Origin: Beutenbergia cavernae DSM 12333
Lineage (GTDB): Bacteria; Actinomycetota; Actinomycetes; Actinomycetales; Beutenbergiaceae
Assembly (NCBI RefSeq): GCF_000023105.1
Contig: NC_012669.1
Coordinates: forward strand, 186,001-250,000
Length of the DNA stretch: 64,000 nucleotides
Reading direction: 5' to 3'
This document shows positions 14,787 to 23,273 of this stretch, piece after piece. A model generated the notes under the pieces. The model was not told the origin of the DNA and made no database searches. It saw only the letters and a program-made list of their open reading frames with translations. A program made the position numbers and the translations under genes. Within the stretch, counting starts at the first letter, position 1. Each line of letters opens with the position of its first letter.

Positions 14787-17045
14787 TCACACGGCCAGGC
14801 GCCGGACGGCGACGCGCGGGAGGCCGCCGTCGCGCGTCGTGACGACGGCGACCACCGAGCGCACCGGCACGCGCGCCTCGCGCAGGTCGTACACGGAGGA
14901 ACCCGGTGCGACGTCGCGGTACGTGACGGCGCCCGCTGCCGAGACGAGCCGCACGTCCACCGCGACGTCGTCCGTGTTCACGACGTGCGTGGCGAGCTGT
15001 CCACGCCCGCCGCGGCCGGGCGTCACCTGCGCAGCCGCACCGAACGAGACCCGGCCGTCGGCGTGAGCGAGGTCGACGGCCGTGACCTCGGTGGTGATCG
15101 AGCCGGCGTGCGCGACGGTGAGGACGTGGTGCCGGCGCGAGGCGTCGGCGAAGAACGTCCGGTCCGTCGCCGTCAGCGTCACCGGGAGCTCCTCGCCCCA
15201 GCCGATCACGAACCGGGTCCCGCCGCGGGTGAGCGTGAGGCTCGACGCCGTCGCGCTCGCCGTCGTCCCGGGCGTCACCGACGTCCCGTCCGAGAAGGCC
15301 AGCACGTCGTCGGCGCGGACGACGAGCGGGATCTGCTCGGTCGCCGGCCCGCCCGCGTCGACCGAGCGGCGGATCCCGCCGGGCCAGTGCGCGACGTCGG
15401 TGGTGATCACGCCGTCGGCGGTCACGTACCGCGTGGTGAAGACGCCCTCGTGCGCGTGCAGGTCGGGCCGCGCGATCGGCTCGCCGGTCGCGTCCGGACC
15501 CTCGTGGTGCGTGGCGACGACGGCGCTCAGCGCCGACGAGACGCCGGCCGCCGTGATCGTGGTCCAGGCGTCGTCGGCGACGTTGTTCCCCGCGGCGACG
15601 ACCGTTCCGGCCGCCGGGTGCCACAGGTGCGCGGTGCCCGTGCGCTGCCGTGCGTACGGGCGGACCCCGTACATGGCGGCGAGGTAGTACCCGGGCCGTC
15701 GAGCGAACACGAAGTGCTGGTCGAGCGTCCCCTCGCGCACCTGGGTGAAGGTGGCGGCTCGCAGGTACGGCAGCTGCGCGACCTGCGCGTCCCGCTCGGC
15801 CGCGCTCACCCCGTCCGGCGCGAGCGGCACGTGCATGTAGAGCCGCGCCGAGCTGTCCTGCTTCTCGCGCGGCTCGACGGGGTCGGGCGACGCCGTCCAC
15901 GCGGCACGTGAGGCGACCTTCTCCTCCGCCGTGGCGTAGAAGGACCCGAGGGCCGGGACGAGGGGGAGGAAGACACGGCCGAGCGCGCCGCGGTCGAGGT
16001 CGTCCACCGGAGACGTCTCGAACGCAGCCGACGCGTTGCGGGCGCTGAACGCCCCGACGTAGAAGCCGCGCGTCTCGCCCGGTTCCAGGACGACGACGTA
16101 CCCGAACCACTCGGCCCAGCGCCGCGTCAGCTCCACGACCGACGGGTCCTGCGTCTGCTCGTAGATGTGCCCGAGGTCCGGCAGCATCACCGTGAAGTTG
16201 TAGCCGGCGTCGTAGGAGCGCGGCTCGTTGAAGAACCCGGCCGGCGCCTGGCCGTGCTCGAGCAGCAGCGCGCACCGGTCGGCGAGCGACGCCGCGATGT
16301 CCGGGTCGGCGAGCACCGCCGACGCCTGGGCGACGCCTGCCAGCCCGGCGACCACCTGGTTCACGAACTGCACCGGGAACGTCCAGTGCGGCCGCGACGT
16401 GTCGACGAGCCACGCGGAGCTGGCCCGGATCGCCGCCTCGATCTCCGCACGGCGCTCCGGCAGGGCGTTCGTGGCGAGCAGGTCCCGGAGCGCCGCCGAG
16501 AGCGCGACGGTGCCGAACCCCGTCGGCGCGAGGCCGTGCTCGTCCCACCGGTACTCCGGCCAGGAGCCGTCGTCGTGCTGGATCTTCAGGTAGTAGGTCA
16601 GGGCGGCGTCCAGGCGCCCCAGCAGGTTCGCGTCGAGGTAGTACGGGTTCCACTCGCGCTGGTGGGCGTAGAACCACGACAGCGTGGCGACGTGCTCCAT
16701 GATGCGCGCGTTGAACGGCTCGTTCGGGAGGCGCTGCCACCCGTCCTCCATCCACCCGAACAGCTCCTCGTCGTCGTCGATCACGCTGTTCGCGAGCGGC
16801 GCGAGGATCATCAGGTAGGCGGCGAACACCTGCTCGTTGGGGGCGAACAGGGTGCGGTCGGGCTCGCCGTCGGGCAGCGCCGCCACGAGGGGCAGCACCG
16901 TGCCCTCCGACGTCGCGAACGCGGACGGGGCCGCGAGGCCCTGGGCGGCGAACGTCGCCAGGGAGGCGGCGCCCACTCCACCGAGGAAGCCGCGGCGGCT
17001 GAGGGGCGGGAGGGCGACGGCGGCGCGTGAGGTCGAGCTGGTCAT
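14787..17045 (-). CDS. Tat-secreted protein B, paralogue of protein A
   Basis: This 752-residue protein has a twin-arginine signal (Arg17-Arg18, LSRRGFLGG) and the same two-part layout as protein A: a helical half with NPYYLDANLLGRLDAALTYYL and a strand-rich half with RRPGYYLAAMYG and LWHPAAGTV. Many blocks are shared with protein A (ARIMEHVATLSWF, GALGRVFLPLVPALG). One candidate active-site segment differs: YDAGYNF here versus YDHGYNF in A, so a histidine has become alanine. The pair may therefore differ in substrate or mechanism. Its start has ACGGAG 6 nt upstream. It lies 39 bp after the MalG-type permease and 65 bp before the Gfo/Idh-type gene. The activity is unknown; action on an extracellular glycan is inferred from the operon. 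Confidence 0.85.
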   Translation of the reverse strand: MTSSTSRAAVALPPLSRRGFLGGVGAASLATFAAQGLAAPSAFATSEGTVLPLVAALPDGEPDRTLFAPNEQVFAAYLMILAPLANSVIDDDEELFGWMEDGWQRLPNEPFNARIMEHVATLSWFYAHQREWNPYYLDANLLGRLDAALTYYLKIQHDDGSWPEYRWDEHGLAPTGFGTVALSAALRDLLATNALPERRAEIEAAIRASSAWLVDTSRPHWTFPVQFVNQVVAGLAGVAQASAVLADPDIAASLADRCALLLEHGQAPAGFFNEPRSYDAGYNFTVMLPDLGHIYEQTQDPSVVELTRRWAEWFGYVVVLEPGETRGFYVGAFSARNASAAFETSPVDDLDRGALGRVFLPLVPALGSFYATAEEKVASRAAWTASPDPVEPREKQDSSARLYMHVPLAPDGVSAAERDAQVAQLPYLRAATFTQVREGTLDQHFVFARRPGYYLAAMYGVRPYARQRTGTAHLWHPAAGTVVAAGNNVADDAWTTITAAGVSSALSAVVATHHEGPDATGEPIARPDLHAHEGVFTTRYVTADGVITTDVAHWPGGIRRSVDAGGPATEQIPLVVRADDVLAFSDGTSVTPGTTASATASSLTLTRGGTRFVIGWGEELPVTLTATDRTFFADASRRHHVLTVAHAGSITTEVTAVDLAHADGRVSFGAAAQVTPGRGGRGQLATHVVNTDDVAVDVRLVSAAGAVTYRDVAPGSSVYDLREARVPVRSVVAVVTTRDGGLPRVAVRRLAV

Positions 17046-17084
17046 CGGTGACTCCGTTTCTCTGACGAGACGTGCGGTGGGCGC

Positions 17085-18038
17085 TCAGCCCTTGAGCCCG
17101 GTGCGGGAGAGTCCTTCCACGAACTGACGCTGGGCGAACAGGAAGACGATGAGGATCGGGATGACGGTGAGCGCCGTCGCGCCGATCTGCGTGTTGTAGA
17201 TCGGCTCGCCGTACGCGTCCTGGTACCGCGTGAGACCGAGCGAGACGGTGAAGAGGTGCTCGCTGCGCAGGAAGATCAGCGGCTCGAAGTACATGTTGAA
17301 CGACGCGAGGAACTTCATGATCGCGACGGCGGCGATCGCCGGACCCGCGAGCGGGAACGCGATCCGGGCGAAGATCCCGAGACGCCCCAGCCCGTCGAGC
17401 CGCCCCGCCTCCTCGAGCTCCGTGGGCAGCGACAGGAAGAACTGGCGGAAGATGAAGACGCCGACGATCGCCGCCGGGCCGAAGATCGGCACGATGATGA
17501 GCGGCCAGTGCGTGTCCATGAGGCCGAGCTCGGCGACCCAGCGGAAGATCGGGATGATCGTGACTTCGCCCGGCACCATCATCCCGGCCATGAGGACGAG
17601 GAAGATCTTGCCGGCGAACGGGAACCGGATGCGTGCGAACGCGTAGCCTGCGAGCGCGCAGACGATGATCGAGCCGACGGTGACGCGCGTCGCGATGTAC
17701 AGCGAGTTCAGGTACTGCTGCGCGAACGGCGTGACGGTGAAGATCTTCGACACGCCGTCGAGCGTCCACTCGCGGGGCAGGATCGTCGGCGGCAGGGCGA
17801 AGATCTCGTCAGCGGGCTTGAACGCCGAGAAGACCATCCAGATCGTCGGGTAGACGAACGGCACGGACAGGACGACCAGGAGCGCGTACAGCACGACCTT
17901 CGTCACGGTGCCGCGGCGGCGCGCACGTGTCGACTCCGGCCCCCGAGCGCCTGATTCCGCGTCGTCGCCCGTGCGGCGGGAGGCGAGACCGACGCCGTCC
18001 CTGGCGGCGAGCGTCGCCGTCGTCGCCTCAGACCTCAT
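17085..18038 (-). CDS. Sugar ABC transporter permease, MalG-type
   Basis: This 317-residue protein has a long cytoplasmic N-terminus (about 45 residues) before the first helix (VVLYALLVVLSVPFVYPTIW) and six helices in all. The EAA loop is EEAGRLDGLGRLGIFARIAFP, and the protein ends GLSRTGLKG. Its ATG overlaps the upstream permease by 11 bp. It forms the importer channel with the MalF-type partner; the ATPase is not in the window. Paralogous to the permease at 1994-2893 but clearly a separate system. Confidence 0.93.
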   Translation of the reverse strand: MRSEATTATLAARDGVGLASRRTGDDAESGARGPESTRARRRGTVTKVVLYALLVVLSVPFVYPTIWMVFSAFKPADEIFALPPTILPREWTLDGVSKIFTVTPFAQQYLNSLYIATRVTVGSIIVCALAGYAFARIRFPFAGKIFLVLMAGMMVPGEVTIIPIFRWVAELGLMDTHWPLIIVPIFGPAAIVGVFIFRQFFLSLPTELEEAGRLDGLGRLGIFARIAFPLAGPAIAAVAIMKFLASFNMYFEPLIFLRSEHLFTVSLGLTRYQDAYGEPIYNTQIGATALTVIPILIVFLFAQRQFVEGLSRTGLKG

Positions 18039-18981
18039 CGTGCACCCACTTCTTCCGGCTGCCCCACTGGAGCGCCGCGAACACCAGGACGACCACGAAC
18101 AACGCGACGCCGATCGCCGACGCGTAGCCGAAGTCCTGCTGCTCGAACGCGGTCTTGTACAGCAGGTAGGAGATGACGGTGGTCGACCTTCCGGGCCCGC
18201 CCTGCGTCATGATCTGGATCGGCGCGAAGACGTCCATGGCGCCGATCATCGTGATCATCGTGACGAGCAGGATCGTCGGCGTGATGAGCGGCAGCGTGAT
18301 CGAGCGGAACACCCGGGTCGGGCTGGCGCCGTCGATCCGCGCCGCCTCCTTGAGGTCGCCCGGCACGTTCTGCAGCGCGGCGAGGAACAGGATCATGTTC
18401 ATGCCGACGCCCTTGAACACCTGGATGACGACGAGCGTGACGAGCGCCCACGCGGGATCGCGCAGCCAGTTCGGGCCCTGGATCCCGATCATCGCGAGGA
18501 ACCCGTTGACCCCGCCGTTCGCGGCCACGAGGTAGTTCCACACGAGCACCCACGCGACCGTCGAGACGATGACGGGCGAGAAGAAGAACGTGCGGAACGT
18601 CGTCGTGCCGCGCAGCTTCGTGTTGAGGAGCAGCGCCAGCGCCATCGCGAGGCAGATGTTCAGCACCATGAGGAGCGCGGCGAACTTCAGCGTCGTCCCG
18701 AACGCCTCCCACACCGCCGCATCGGCGAACAGGCGCGTGAAGTTCTCCGTGCCCGTCCACGTGAACTCCCCGATGAGCGGGCTCCAGTCGTGCAGGGCGT
18801 ACCAGATGACGAAGCCGAACGGCACGAGGCCGAGCGCGACGACGCCGATCACCACCGGTGCGACGAAGGACAGCCCGATGACGGCGTCGAGGCGGGCGAG
18901 GCGGCGCGACGCCGGCCCGCTCGAACCGCGGCGCGGGTGGCGGGCCAGCTGGTCCGCCACCCGCCCGACGTCGGCGGTCAT
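18028..18981 (-). CDS. Sugar ABC transporter permease, MalF-type
   Basis: This 317-residue protein has a basic N-terminus, then IGLSFVAPVVIGVVALGLVP as first helix, and the EAA loop KEAARIDGASPTRVFRSITLP. The MTQGGPGRSTTVISYLLYKTAF segment is typical of MalF-type permeases of oligosaccharide systems. It starts 2 bp after the lipoprotein gene stop and overlaps the following permease by 11 bp, so the three transport genes are tightly coupled. Confidence 0.94.
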   Translation of the reverse strand: MTADVGRVADQLARHPRRGSSGPASRRLARLDAVIGLSFVAPVVIGVVALGLVPFGFVIWYALHDWSPLIGEFTWTGTENFTRLFADAAVWEAFGTTLKFAALLMVLNICLAMALALLLNTKLRGTTTFRTFFFSPVIVSTVAWVLVWNYLVAANGGVNGFLAMIGIQGPNWLRDPAWALVTLVVIQVFKGVGMNMILFLAALQNVPGDLKEAARIDGASPTRVFRSITLPLITPTILLVTMITMIGAMDVFAPIQIMTQGGPGRSTTVISYLLYKTAFEQQDFGYASAIGVALFVVVLVFAALQWGSRKKWVHDEV

Positions 18982-18983
18982 TC

Positions 18984-20318
18984 CTAGCTGCCGGCGATGA
19001 TCGGCTCGAGGGTCGCGCAGACCTGGTCCAGCACCGTCTGGGCGTCGCCGTCCGGGACCCAGAGCGCGTCGAGGTCCACCCGCACCGGGTCGTTGATCTC
19101 GCTCATCTTCGGGTGACCGACCTTCGTGACGGCGTCGAGCGCCTGGTCGATGACCGTGCCCTGGATCTGCTCCTCGGTCAGCGCGGGGGCCGCCGCCGAC
19201 AGGGTCTCGACGTTCAGCAGGGACGCCCGCGGGGGCGGGAAGTACTGGGCGAGGAGCTCGGAGCTCTCCGGGTTCGTGAAGTAGGCGAGGAAGTCCGCGG
19301 CGATCTCGGGGTTGTCACCCTGCGACACGACGCCCACGCCGCCCTGGCCCACGACGGGCACGGTGCCGGCCGGCCCCTCGGGGAGCGGCAGGAAGTCCCA
19401 GGCGAAGTCCTCGCCGAGAGCGGTGGACGCGCTGAGCTGGGACATCCGGACCGCGACCTGGCCGGATGCGAAGTCGAACTCCTCGCCCGGGCCGGGCACG
19501 GCGCCGTTGTCGAACACCTGGGTGTGGAACCAGTCGAAGAACTCCACCATCTCCGGCGAGCTCATCGTGCACTGCGTCCCGTCCTCGCTCCACGGGGCGG
19601 CACCCCACGAGAGCCACATCGCACCGAGCGCGTCGTTCCACTGGGTGTACGGGTCGGCGGGGGCCTGGAAGCCGGCCACGCCCTGGCTCTCGGCAGTCGC
19701 GCCGGCGATCTCCAGCACCGCGTCCCACGTCCACTCGCCGCTCGCGAGGAGCTCCCGCGGGTCGGGCTGTCCGGCCGCGGCGAGGAGGTCGGAGTTCACG
19801 TAGATGCCGAACGGGCTGTTGGAGAACGGGTAGCCGTACACGTTGTCGTCGGCCGACCACAGCTCCATCGCGCCCGGGAGCAGGTCGTCGAACTCGTACC
19901 CGGACGTGTCCGTGAACGTCGCCGTGACGTCCGAGAAGACGCCGGCGTCGACGAACTGCGCCGCGTAGGCCTCGGTCACCCACGCCAGGTCCGGGGCGTC
20001 GCCGCCGGCGATCTGCGTGGTGAGGGCGCCGACGTAGTCCCCGCCGGTGATCGGCTCGAACGTCACGCTGCTCACGAGGTCGGGGTTGGCCTCGATGTAC
20101 GCGTCCGCGATCTCCTCGAAGATCGCGTGGTGGCCCTCGTTCGCGCTCCACATGACCATGCGGAGGTCGACGGGACCGTCGGCATCGCCTCCGCCACCGT
20201 CGCCGCCGCTGCCGCACGCGGTCAGCACCAGCGCGCCGGCGCTGAGGGCGGCGCCGACGACCAGGGCCCTGCGGCGGATCGTGGGGTGCTTCATGTCCTG
20301 CGTGAACGGTGACGTCAT
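18984..20318 (-). CDS. Sugar ABC transporter solute-binding lipoprotein
   Basis: This 444-residue protein has a lipoprotein signal: basic n-region (KHPTIRRRALVVG), hydrophobic core and lipobox LTAC at residues ~31-34, then a Gly/Asp-rich linker (GSGGDGGGGDADG). The mature part is a family 1 extracellular solute-binding protein with Trp/Tyr-rich clefts (TEAYAAQFVDAG, DPYTQWNDALGAMWLSWGAA). ATG 20318 is chosen for its GGGAGG at 9 nt; ATG 20294 is an alternative. It is first in an operon running through two permeases, Tat protein B, the Gfo/Idh-type gene and Tat protein A. It has its own promoter (20377-20405) overlapped by palindromes next to the LacI gene. Confidence 0.93.
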   Translation of the reverse strand: MTSPFTQDMKHPTIRRRALVVGAALSAGALVLTACGSGGDGGGGDADGPVDLRMVMWSANEGHHAIFEEIADAYIEANPDLVSSVTFEPITGGDYVGALTTQIAGGDAPDLAWVTEAYAAQFVDAGVFSDVTATFTDTSGYEFDDLLPGAMELWSADDNVYGYPFSNSPFGIYVNSDLLAAAGQPDPRELLASGEWTWDAVLEIAGATAESQGVAGFQAPADPYTQWNDALGAMWLSWGAAPWSEDGTQCTMSSPEMVEFFDWFHTQVFDNGAVPGPGEEFDFASGQVAVRMSQLSASTALGEDFAWDFLPLPEGPAGTVPVVGQGGVGVVSQGDNPEIAADFLAYFTNPESSELLAQYFPPPRASLLNVETLSAAAPALTEEQIQGTVIDQALDAVTKVGHPKMSEINDPVRVDLDALWVPDGDAQTVLDQVCATLEPIIAGS

Positions 20319-20376
20319 CGTCCAGGTCCTCCCGACAGCGGTGTTCAGGAAGCAGGTCGTTCTCCTGCTGGCTGCG

Positions 20377-20405
20377 ACTGTACGTCGCCGCCCCGAAACT
20401 GTCTA
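20377..20405 (-). promoter_or_regulatory. Promoter of the importer / Tat protein operon
   Basis: On the minus strand TAGACA (20405-20400) is followed, after exactly 17 nt, by TACAGT (20382-20377). Both fit housekeeping-sigma hexamers (TTGACA / TANNNT). The predicted start of transcription lies about 50 nt before the lipoprotein ATG. Confidence 0.6.
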
Positions 20406-20416
20406 GAGAAGTTCGG
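20393..20416. promoter_or_regulatory. 24-bp imperfect palindrome over the -35, candidate LacI-family operator
   Basis: The left half starts CCGAAACT and the right half ends AAGTTCGG, around a perfect TCTAGA centre (centre 20404/20405). The palindrome covers the -35 of the importer operon promoter. It directly adjoins a second element GAAGAATTTTCG (20416-20427) that resembles one in front of the LacI gene. Confidence 0.5.
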
Positions 20417-20427
20417 AAGAATTTTCG
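20416..20427. promoter_or_regulatory. Candidate LacI-family half of a paired operator (site 2)
   Basis: GAAGAATTTTCG is AT-rich in otherwise very GC-rich DNA. It shares GAAGAATT with site 1 at 21513-21524. It lies between the LacI-type gene end and the importer operon promoter. Confidence 0.4.
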
Positions 20428-20446
20428 CGCCGCGCGGAGGCGCTCT

Positions 20447-21469
20447 TCACCGCTCCGGCGGAGGCGCCGTGGAGCCGCGCACGACGAGGCGCGTCGCGAG
20501 CTCGGTGTGGTGCGGTCGGCCGGTCGCACCCCCGAGCAGCGCCACGATCGTCTCGACCGCTGTCGCGCCCATCTGCTCCAGCGGCTGCCGGACCGACGTG
20601 AGCTGCGGCGAGGACATCTGCGCCATGATCAGGTCGTCGAACCCCACGACGCTGAGGTCCTCGGGCACGCGCAGCCCCGCACGCCGCGCGGCCTCCAGCA
20701 CGCCGAGCGCCTGGAAGTCCGAGGCCGCGAAGATCGCCGTCGGCCGCGCTTTCCCGGCCAGCAGCTGCGCCCCGAGCTCGAGTCCCGAGTCGTACGTGAA
20801 GTCGCCGGGGAGCACGCGGGCGGGCGCGTGGTCGCCCTCGAACCCGTTGAGCGCCGCGCGGTACCCGGAGACCCGGGCCCGGCTGGCCATGGTCTGCGGC
20901 AGGCCCGAGAGCATCGCCACGTCGCGATGACCCAGGTCGAGCAGGTGCTCGGTCGCCCCGAGGCCGCCCGCCCAGTTCGTGGCGCCCACGCTGAACGTCG
21001 CCTCGTCGGGGTTGTTCACGGCGTCGATGACCACGAGCGCGAGCCCGTGGTGGGCGACGCGGGCGCGCTGGGCCTCGTCGAGCATCGACGTGATCGCGAT
21101 GATGCCCCGACGCCCCGCGGCGTGGATCTCGTCGATCCAGCGCAGGTCGGCGGCGTCGTCCGGATGCCGCGCGACGGTGACGTCGACCTGCACCGGCCCG
21201 GCGGCGTCGACGGCGCCCCGGATGACGTCGAGCGTGTACGGCGAGTGCATGTCGCGGGCCAGGATCGCCACGGGCATGAGCGAGCCGCGGCGCTTCTTCG
21301 TGGCGACGTACCCGCGCTCGGACAGGATCCGCTCGACCCGCTCGCGCGTCACGTCGGAGACGTCGACGCTGCCGTTCGCGACCTTCGACACGGTCGAGAT
21401 CGAGACCCCGGCGATCTCCGCGACCTCGGCAAGAGAGGGCTTCTTCCGTCTCGTCGACCGATCCGCCAT
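20447..21469 (-). CDS. LacI-family transcriptional regulator
   Basis: This 340-residue protein has an N-terminal LacI helix-turn-helix (SLAEVAEIAGVSISTVSKVANG) and hinge helix (VERILSERGYVATKKRRG). A periplasmic-binding-protein-like sensor domain follows (PTAIFAASDFQALGVLEAARRAG, VPEDLSVVGFDD) and ends in QPLEQMGATAVE, all standard. ATG 21469 is preferred because AGAGGAG lies 8 nt upstream; the upstream in-frame start would add 12 residues. It sits between the importer operon (same strand, downstream) and the divergent FAD oxidoreductase/GH51b genes. It probably controls both and itself through the AT-rich sites at 20416 and 21513. The effector is probably a sugar. Confidence 0.93.
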   Translation of the reverse strand: MADRSTRRKKPSLAEVAEIAGVSISTVSKVANGSVDVSDVTRERVERILSERGYVATKKRRGSLMPVAILARDMHSPYTLDVIRGAVDAAGPVQVDVTVARHPDDAADLRWIDEIHAAGRRGIIAITSMLDEAQRARVAHHGLALVVIDAVNNPDEATFSVGATNWAGGLGATEHLLDLGHRDVAMLSGLPQTMASRARVSGYRAALNGFEGDHAPARVLPGDFTYDSGLELGAQLLAGKARPTAIFAASDFQALGVLEAARRAGLRVPEDLSVVGFDDLIMAQMSSPQLTSVRQPLEQMGATAVETIVALLGGATGRPHHTELATRLVVRGSTAPPPER

Positions 21470-21504
21470 GATCGGCTCCTCTCTGTGCGCGTCCTCGGGC
21501 CGCA

Positions 21505-21541
21505 AGTCTACCGAAGAATTCTACGAAAACCCGTGTAGCGT
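21505..21541. promoter_or_regulatory. Divergent promoter region with AT-rich operator-like site 1
   Basis: GAAGAATTCTAC (21513-21524) matches its reverse complement at 10 of 12 positions around AGAATTCT. It shares 10 of 12 positions with site 2 at 20416. A -10 (TAGACT, 21510-21505) points toward the LacI gene and another (TAGCGT, 21536-21541) toward the FAD oxidoreductase. The site would block both promoters. Confidence 0.45.
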
Positions 21542-21613
21542 TGTCGGGCAGGTGCCCGGCCCCGCATCGTCGGGAAGCATCGCACAGGCATTCGACGAGG
21601 AAGTGGGTTCGAC

Positions 21614-23218
21614 GTGGAGCTTCGGGCAGACGTAGCCGTCATCGGTGGAGGGCTCGGCGGCGTCTCGGCCGCGCTGGCCGCGCTGCAAGCGGGCCGCCGG
21701 GTGGTCATCACGGATCCGACCCGGTGGCTGGGCGGGCAGCTGACGAGCCAGCTCGTGCCCAGCGACGAGCACCGGTACATCGAGGACGACGGCGCGAACC
21801 GTTCGTACCGCGATTTCCGGGATGCGCTGCGCGAGTACTACCGCCGGCACTACCCGCTCACCGACGCGGCACGAGCAGACCCGCACCTCAACCCCGGCCA
21901 CGCGTGGGTCAGCCCGGTCAGCCTCGACCCGCGCGTCGCCGTCGCCGTCATCGACGACCTGCTCGCGCCGTACCGCAGCTCCGACCGCCTCGTCGTGCTC
22001 ATGGAGACCGAGCCGGTCGAGGTGGCGACGGACGGCGACCTCGTGACGGGCGTCGTCGTCCGTTCGGCGTCGGGTGAGCTGACTTCGATCACGGCGCCGT
22101 ACTACCTCGACGCGACGGAGCTCGGCGATCTGCTGGAGCTGGGCGGCGTCGAGCACAGGTCGGGCCGGGAGTCCCGGGAGCAGACCGGCGAGCCGGGCGC
22201 CGCCGACACCGCCGACCCCACCGACATGCAGGGCGTGAGCTGGTGCTTCGCGATCGACCACCTCGAGGGCGAGGACCACACGATCGAGCGCCCGGATGAC
22301 TACGCCTACTGGCGTGACCTGCGCCCGCCGCAGCTCGGCGGACGCCACATCCTGGGATGGGGCGACCCGGTGAAGGCCGACGGCAGCCCGGGCCGGAGGT
22401 GGGCGTTCACCCCGAATCTGGACGACGACGAGATCGACCTCGACCACCGGAACATGGGCCTGGCGCCCGAGCTGTGGAACTACCGGCGCATCGCAGCGCG
22501 ACGGAACTTCACGCCGGGCTTCTACCGCAGCGACGTCGTCGTCGTGAACTGGCCGATGAACGACTACGTGGGCGGGGCGCTCTTCGGTGTGCCGGATGCC
22601 CAGCAGCACTGGGACGGGGCGAAGGCGCTGAGCCGCTCCCTCCTCTACTGGCTGCAGACGGACGCGCCGCGGGCCGACGGCGGGACCGGCTGGCCGGGGA
22701 TGCGCCTCCGGGGCGACGTCGCCGGCACCGACGACGGCTTCGCCATGTACCCCTACATCCGCGAGTCGCGCCGGATCCTGGCGCTGAAGACGATCGTCGA
22801 GCAGGAGGTCTCCACCGCGTTCCGCGGCGACGGCGGTGCCGAGCGCTACCCGGACACGGTCGGCGTCGGGCACTACTACTGGATCGACCGGCACGCGACC
22901 ACGGTGCGCGGCACCTCTCCGGGTGGCACCCCGCACCCGTTCGAGATCCCGCTGCGTTCCCTCATCCCCCAGCGCGTGCGGAACCTGCTCCCGGCGTGCA
23001 AGAACATCGGGACCACGCAGATCACGAACGGGTGCTACCGGCTGCATCCGGTGGAGTGGAGCATCGGCGAGGCGGTCGGCGCGCTCGCGGCGCACTGTCT
23101 CGACACCGGGACGGAGCCGCACGCCGTCGCCGGGGACGACGACGGCGTGGCCGCCTTCCAGCGCGTGCTCACCGCCTGCGGGGTTCAGCTGCGATGGGAT
23201 GAGACCAAGCGCTGGTGA
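21614..23218 (+). CDS. FAD-dependent oxidoreductase in sugar locus (FAD_oxidored-like)
   Basis: This 534-residue protein has an N-terminal Rossmann dinucleotide motif (VAVIGGGLGGVSAALAAL), followed by GGQLTSQLVPSDEH, typical of FAD-dependent oxidoreductases of the PF12831 type. The C-terminal FAD-closing part is CKNIGTTQITNGCYRLHPVE then WSIGEAVGALAAH. No signal peptide, so cytoplasmic. The family recurs in glycan-utilisation loci but the reaction is generally unknown; older annotations call some members xanthan lyase without proof. GTG 21614 has GAGGAAG upstream. It is divergent from the LacI gene and 55 bp before GH51b, with which it is probably co-transcribed. Oxidation of a sugar or glycoside released by the locus is an inference. 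Confidence 0.85.
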   Translation: MELRADVAVIGGGLGGVSAALAALQAGRRVVITDPTRWLGGQLTSQLVPSDEHRYIEDDGANRSYRDFRDALREYYRRHYPLTDAARADPHLNPGHAWVSPVSLDPRVAVAVIDDLLAPYRSSDRLVVLMETEPVEVATDGDLVTGVVVRSASGELTSITAPYYLDATELGDLLELGGVEHRSGRESREQTGEPGAADTADPTDMQGVSWCFAIDHLEGEDHTIERPDDYAYWRDLRPPQLGGRHILGWGDPVKADGSPGRRWAFTPNLDDDEIDLDHRNMGLAPELWNYRRIAARRNFTPGFYRSDVVVVNWPMNDYVGGALFGVPDAQQHWDGAKALSRSLLYWLQTDAPRADGGTGWPGMRLRGDVAGTDDGFAMYPYIRESRRILALKTIVEQEVSTAFRGDGGAERYPDTVGVGHYYWIDRHATTVRGTSPGGTPHPFEIPLRSLIPQRVRNLLPACKNIGTTQITNGCYRLHPVEWSIGEAVGALAAHCLDTGTEPHAVAGDDDGVAAFQRVLTACGVQLRWDETKRW

Positions 23219-23273
23219 CGGCGCGAACGCTCGGCACCCCCTGAGCTGATCCGGCGACGTTCGAGGAGCCCGC

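Noticed and set aside
20447-21469. Frameshift or truncation in the LacI-type gene
   Set aside because: The HTH, hinge and full sensor domain are present at normal length once ATG 21469 is used.
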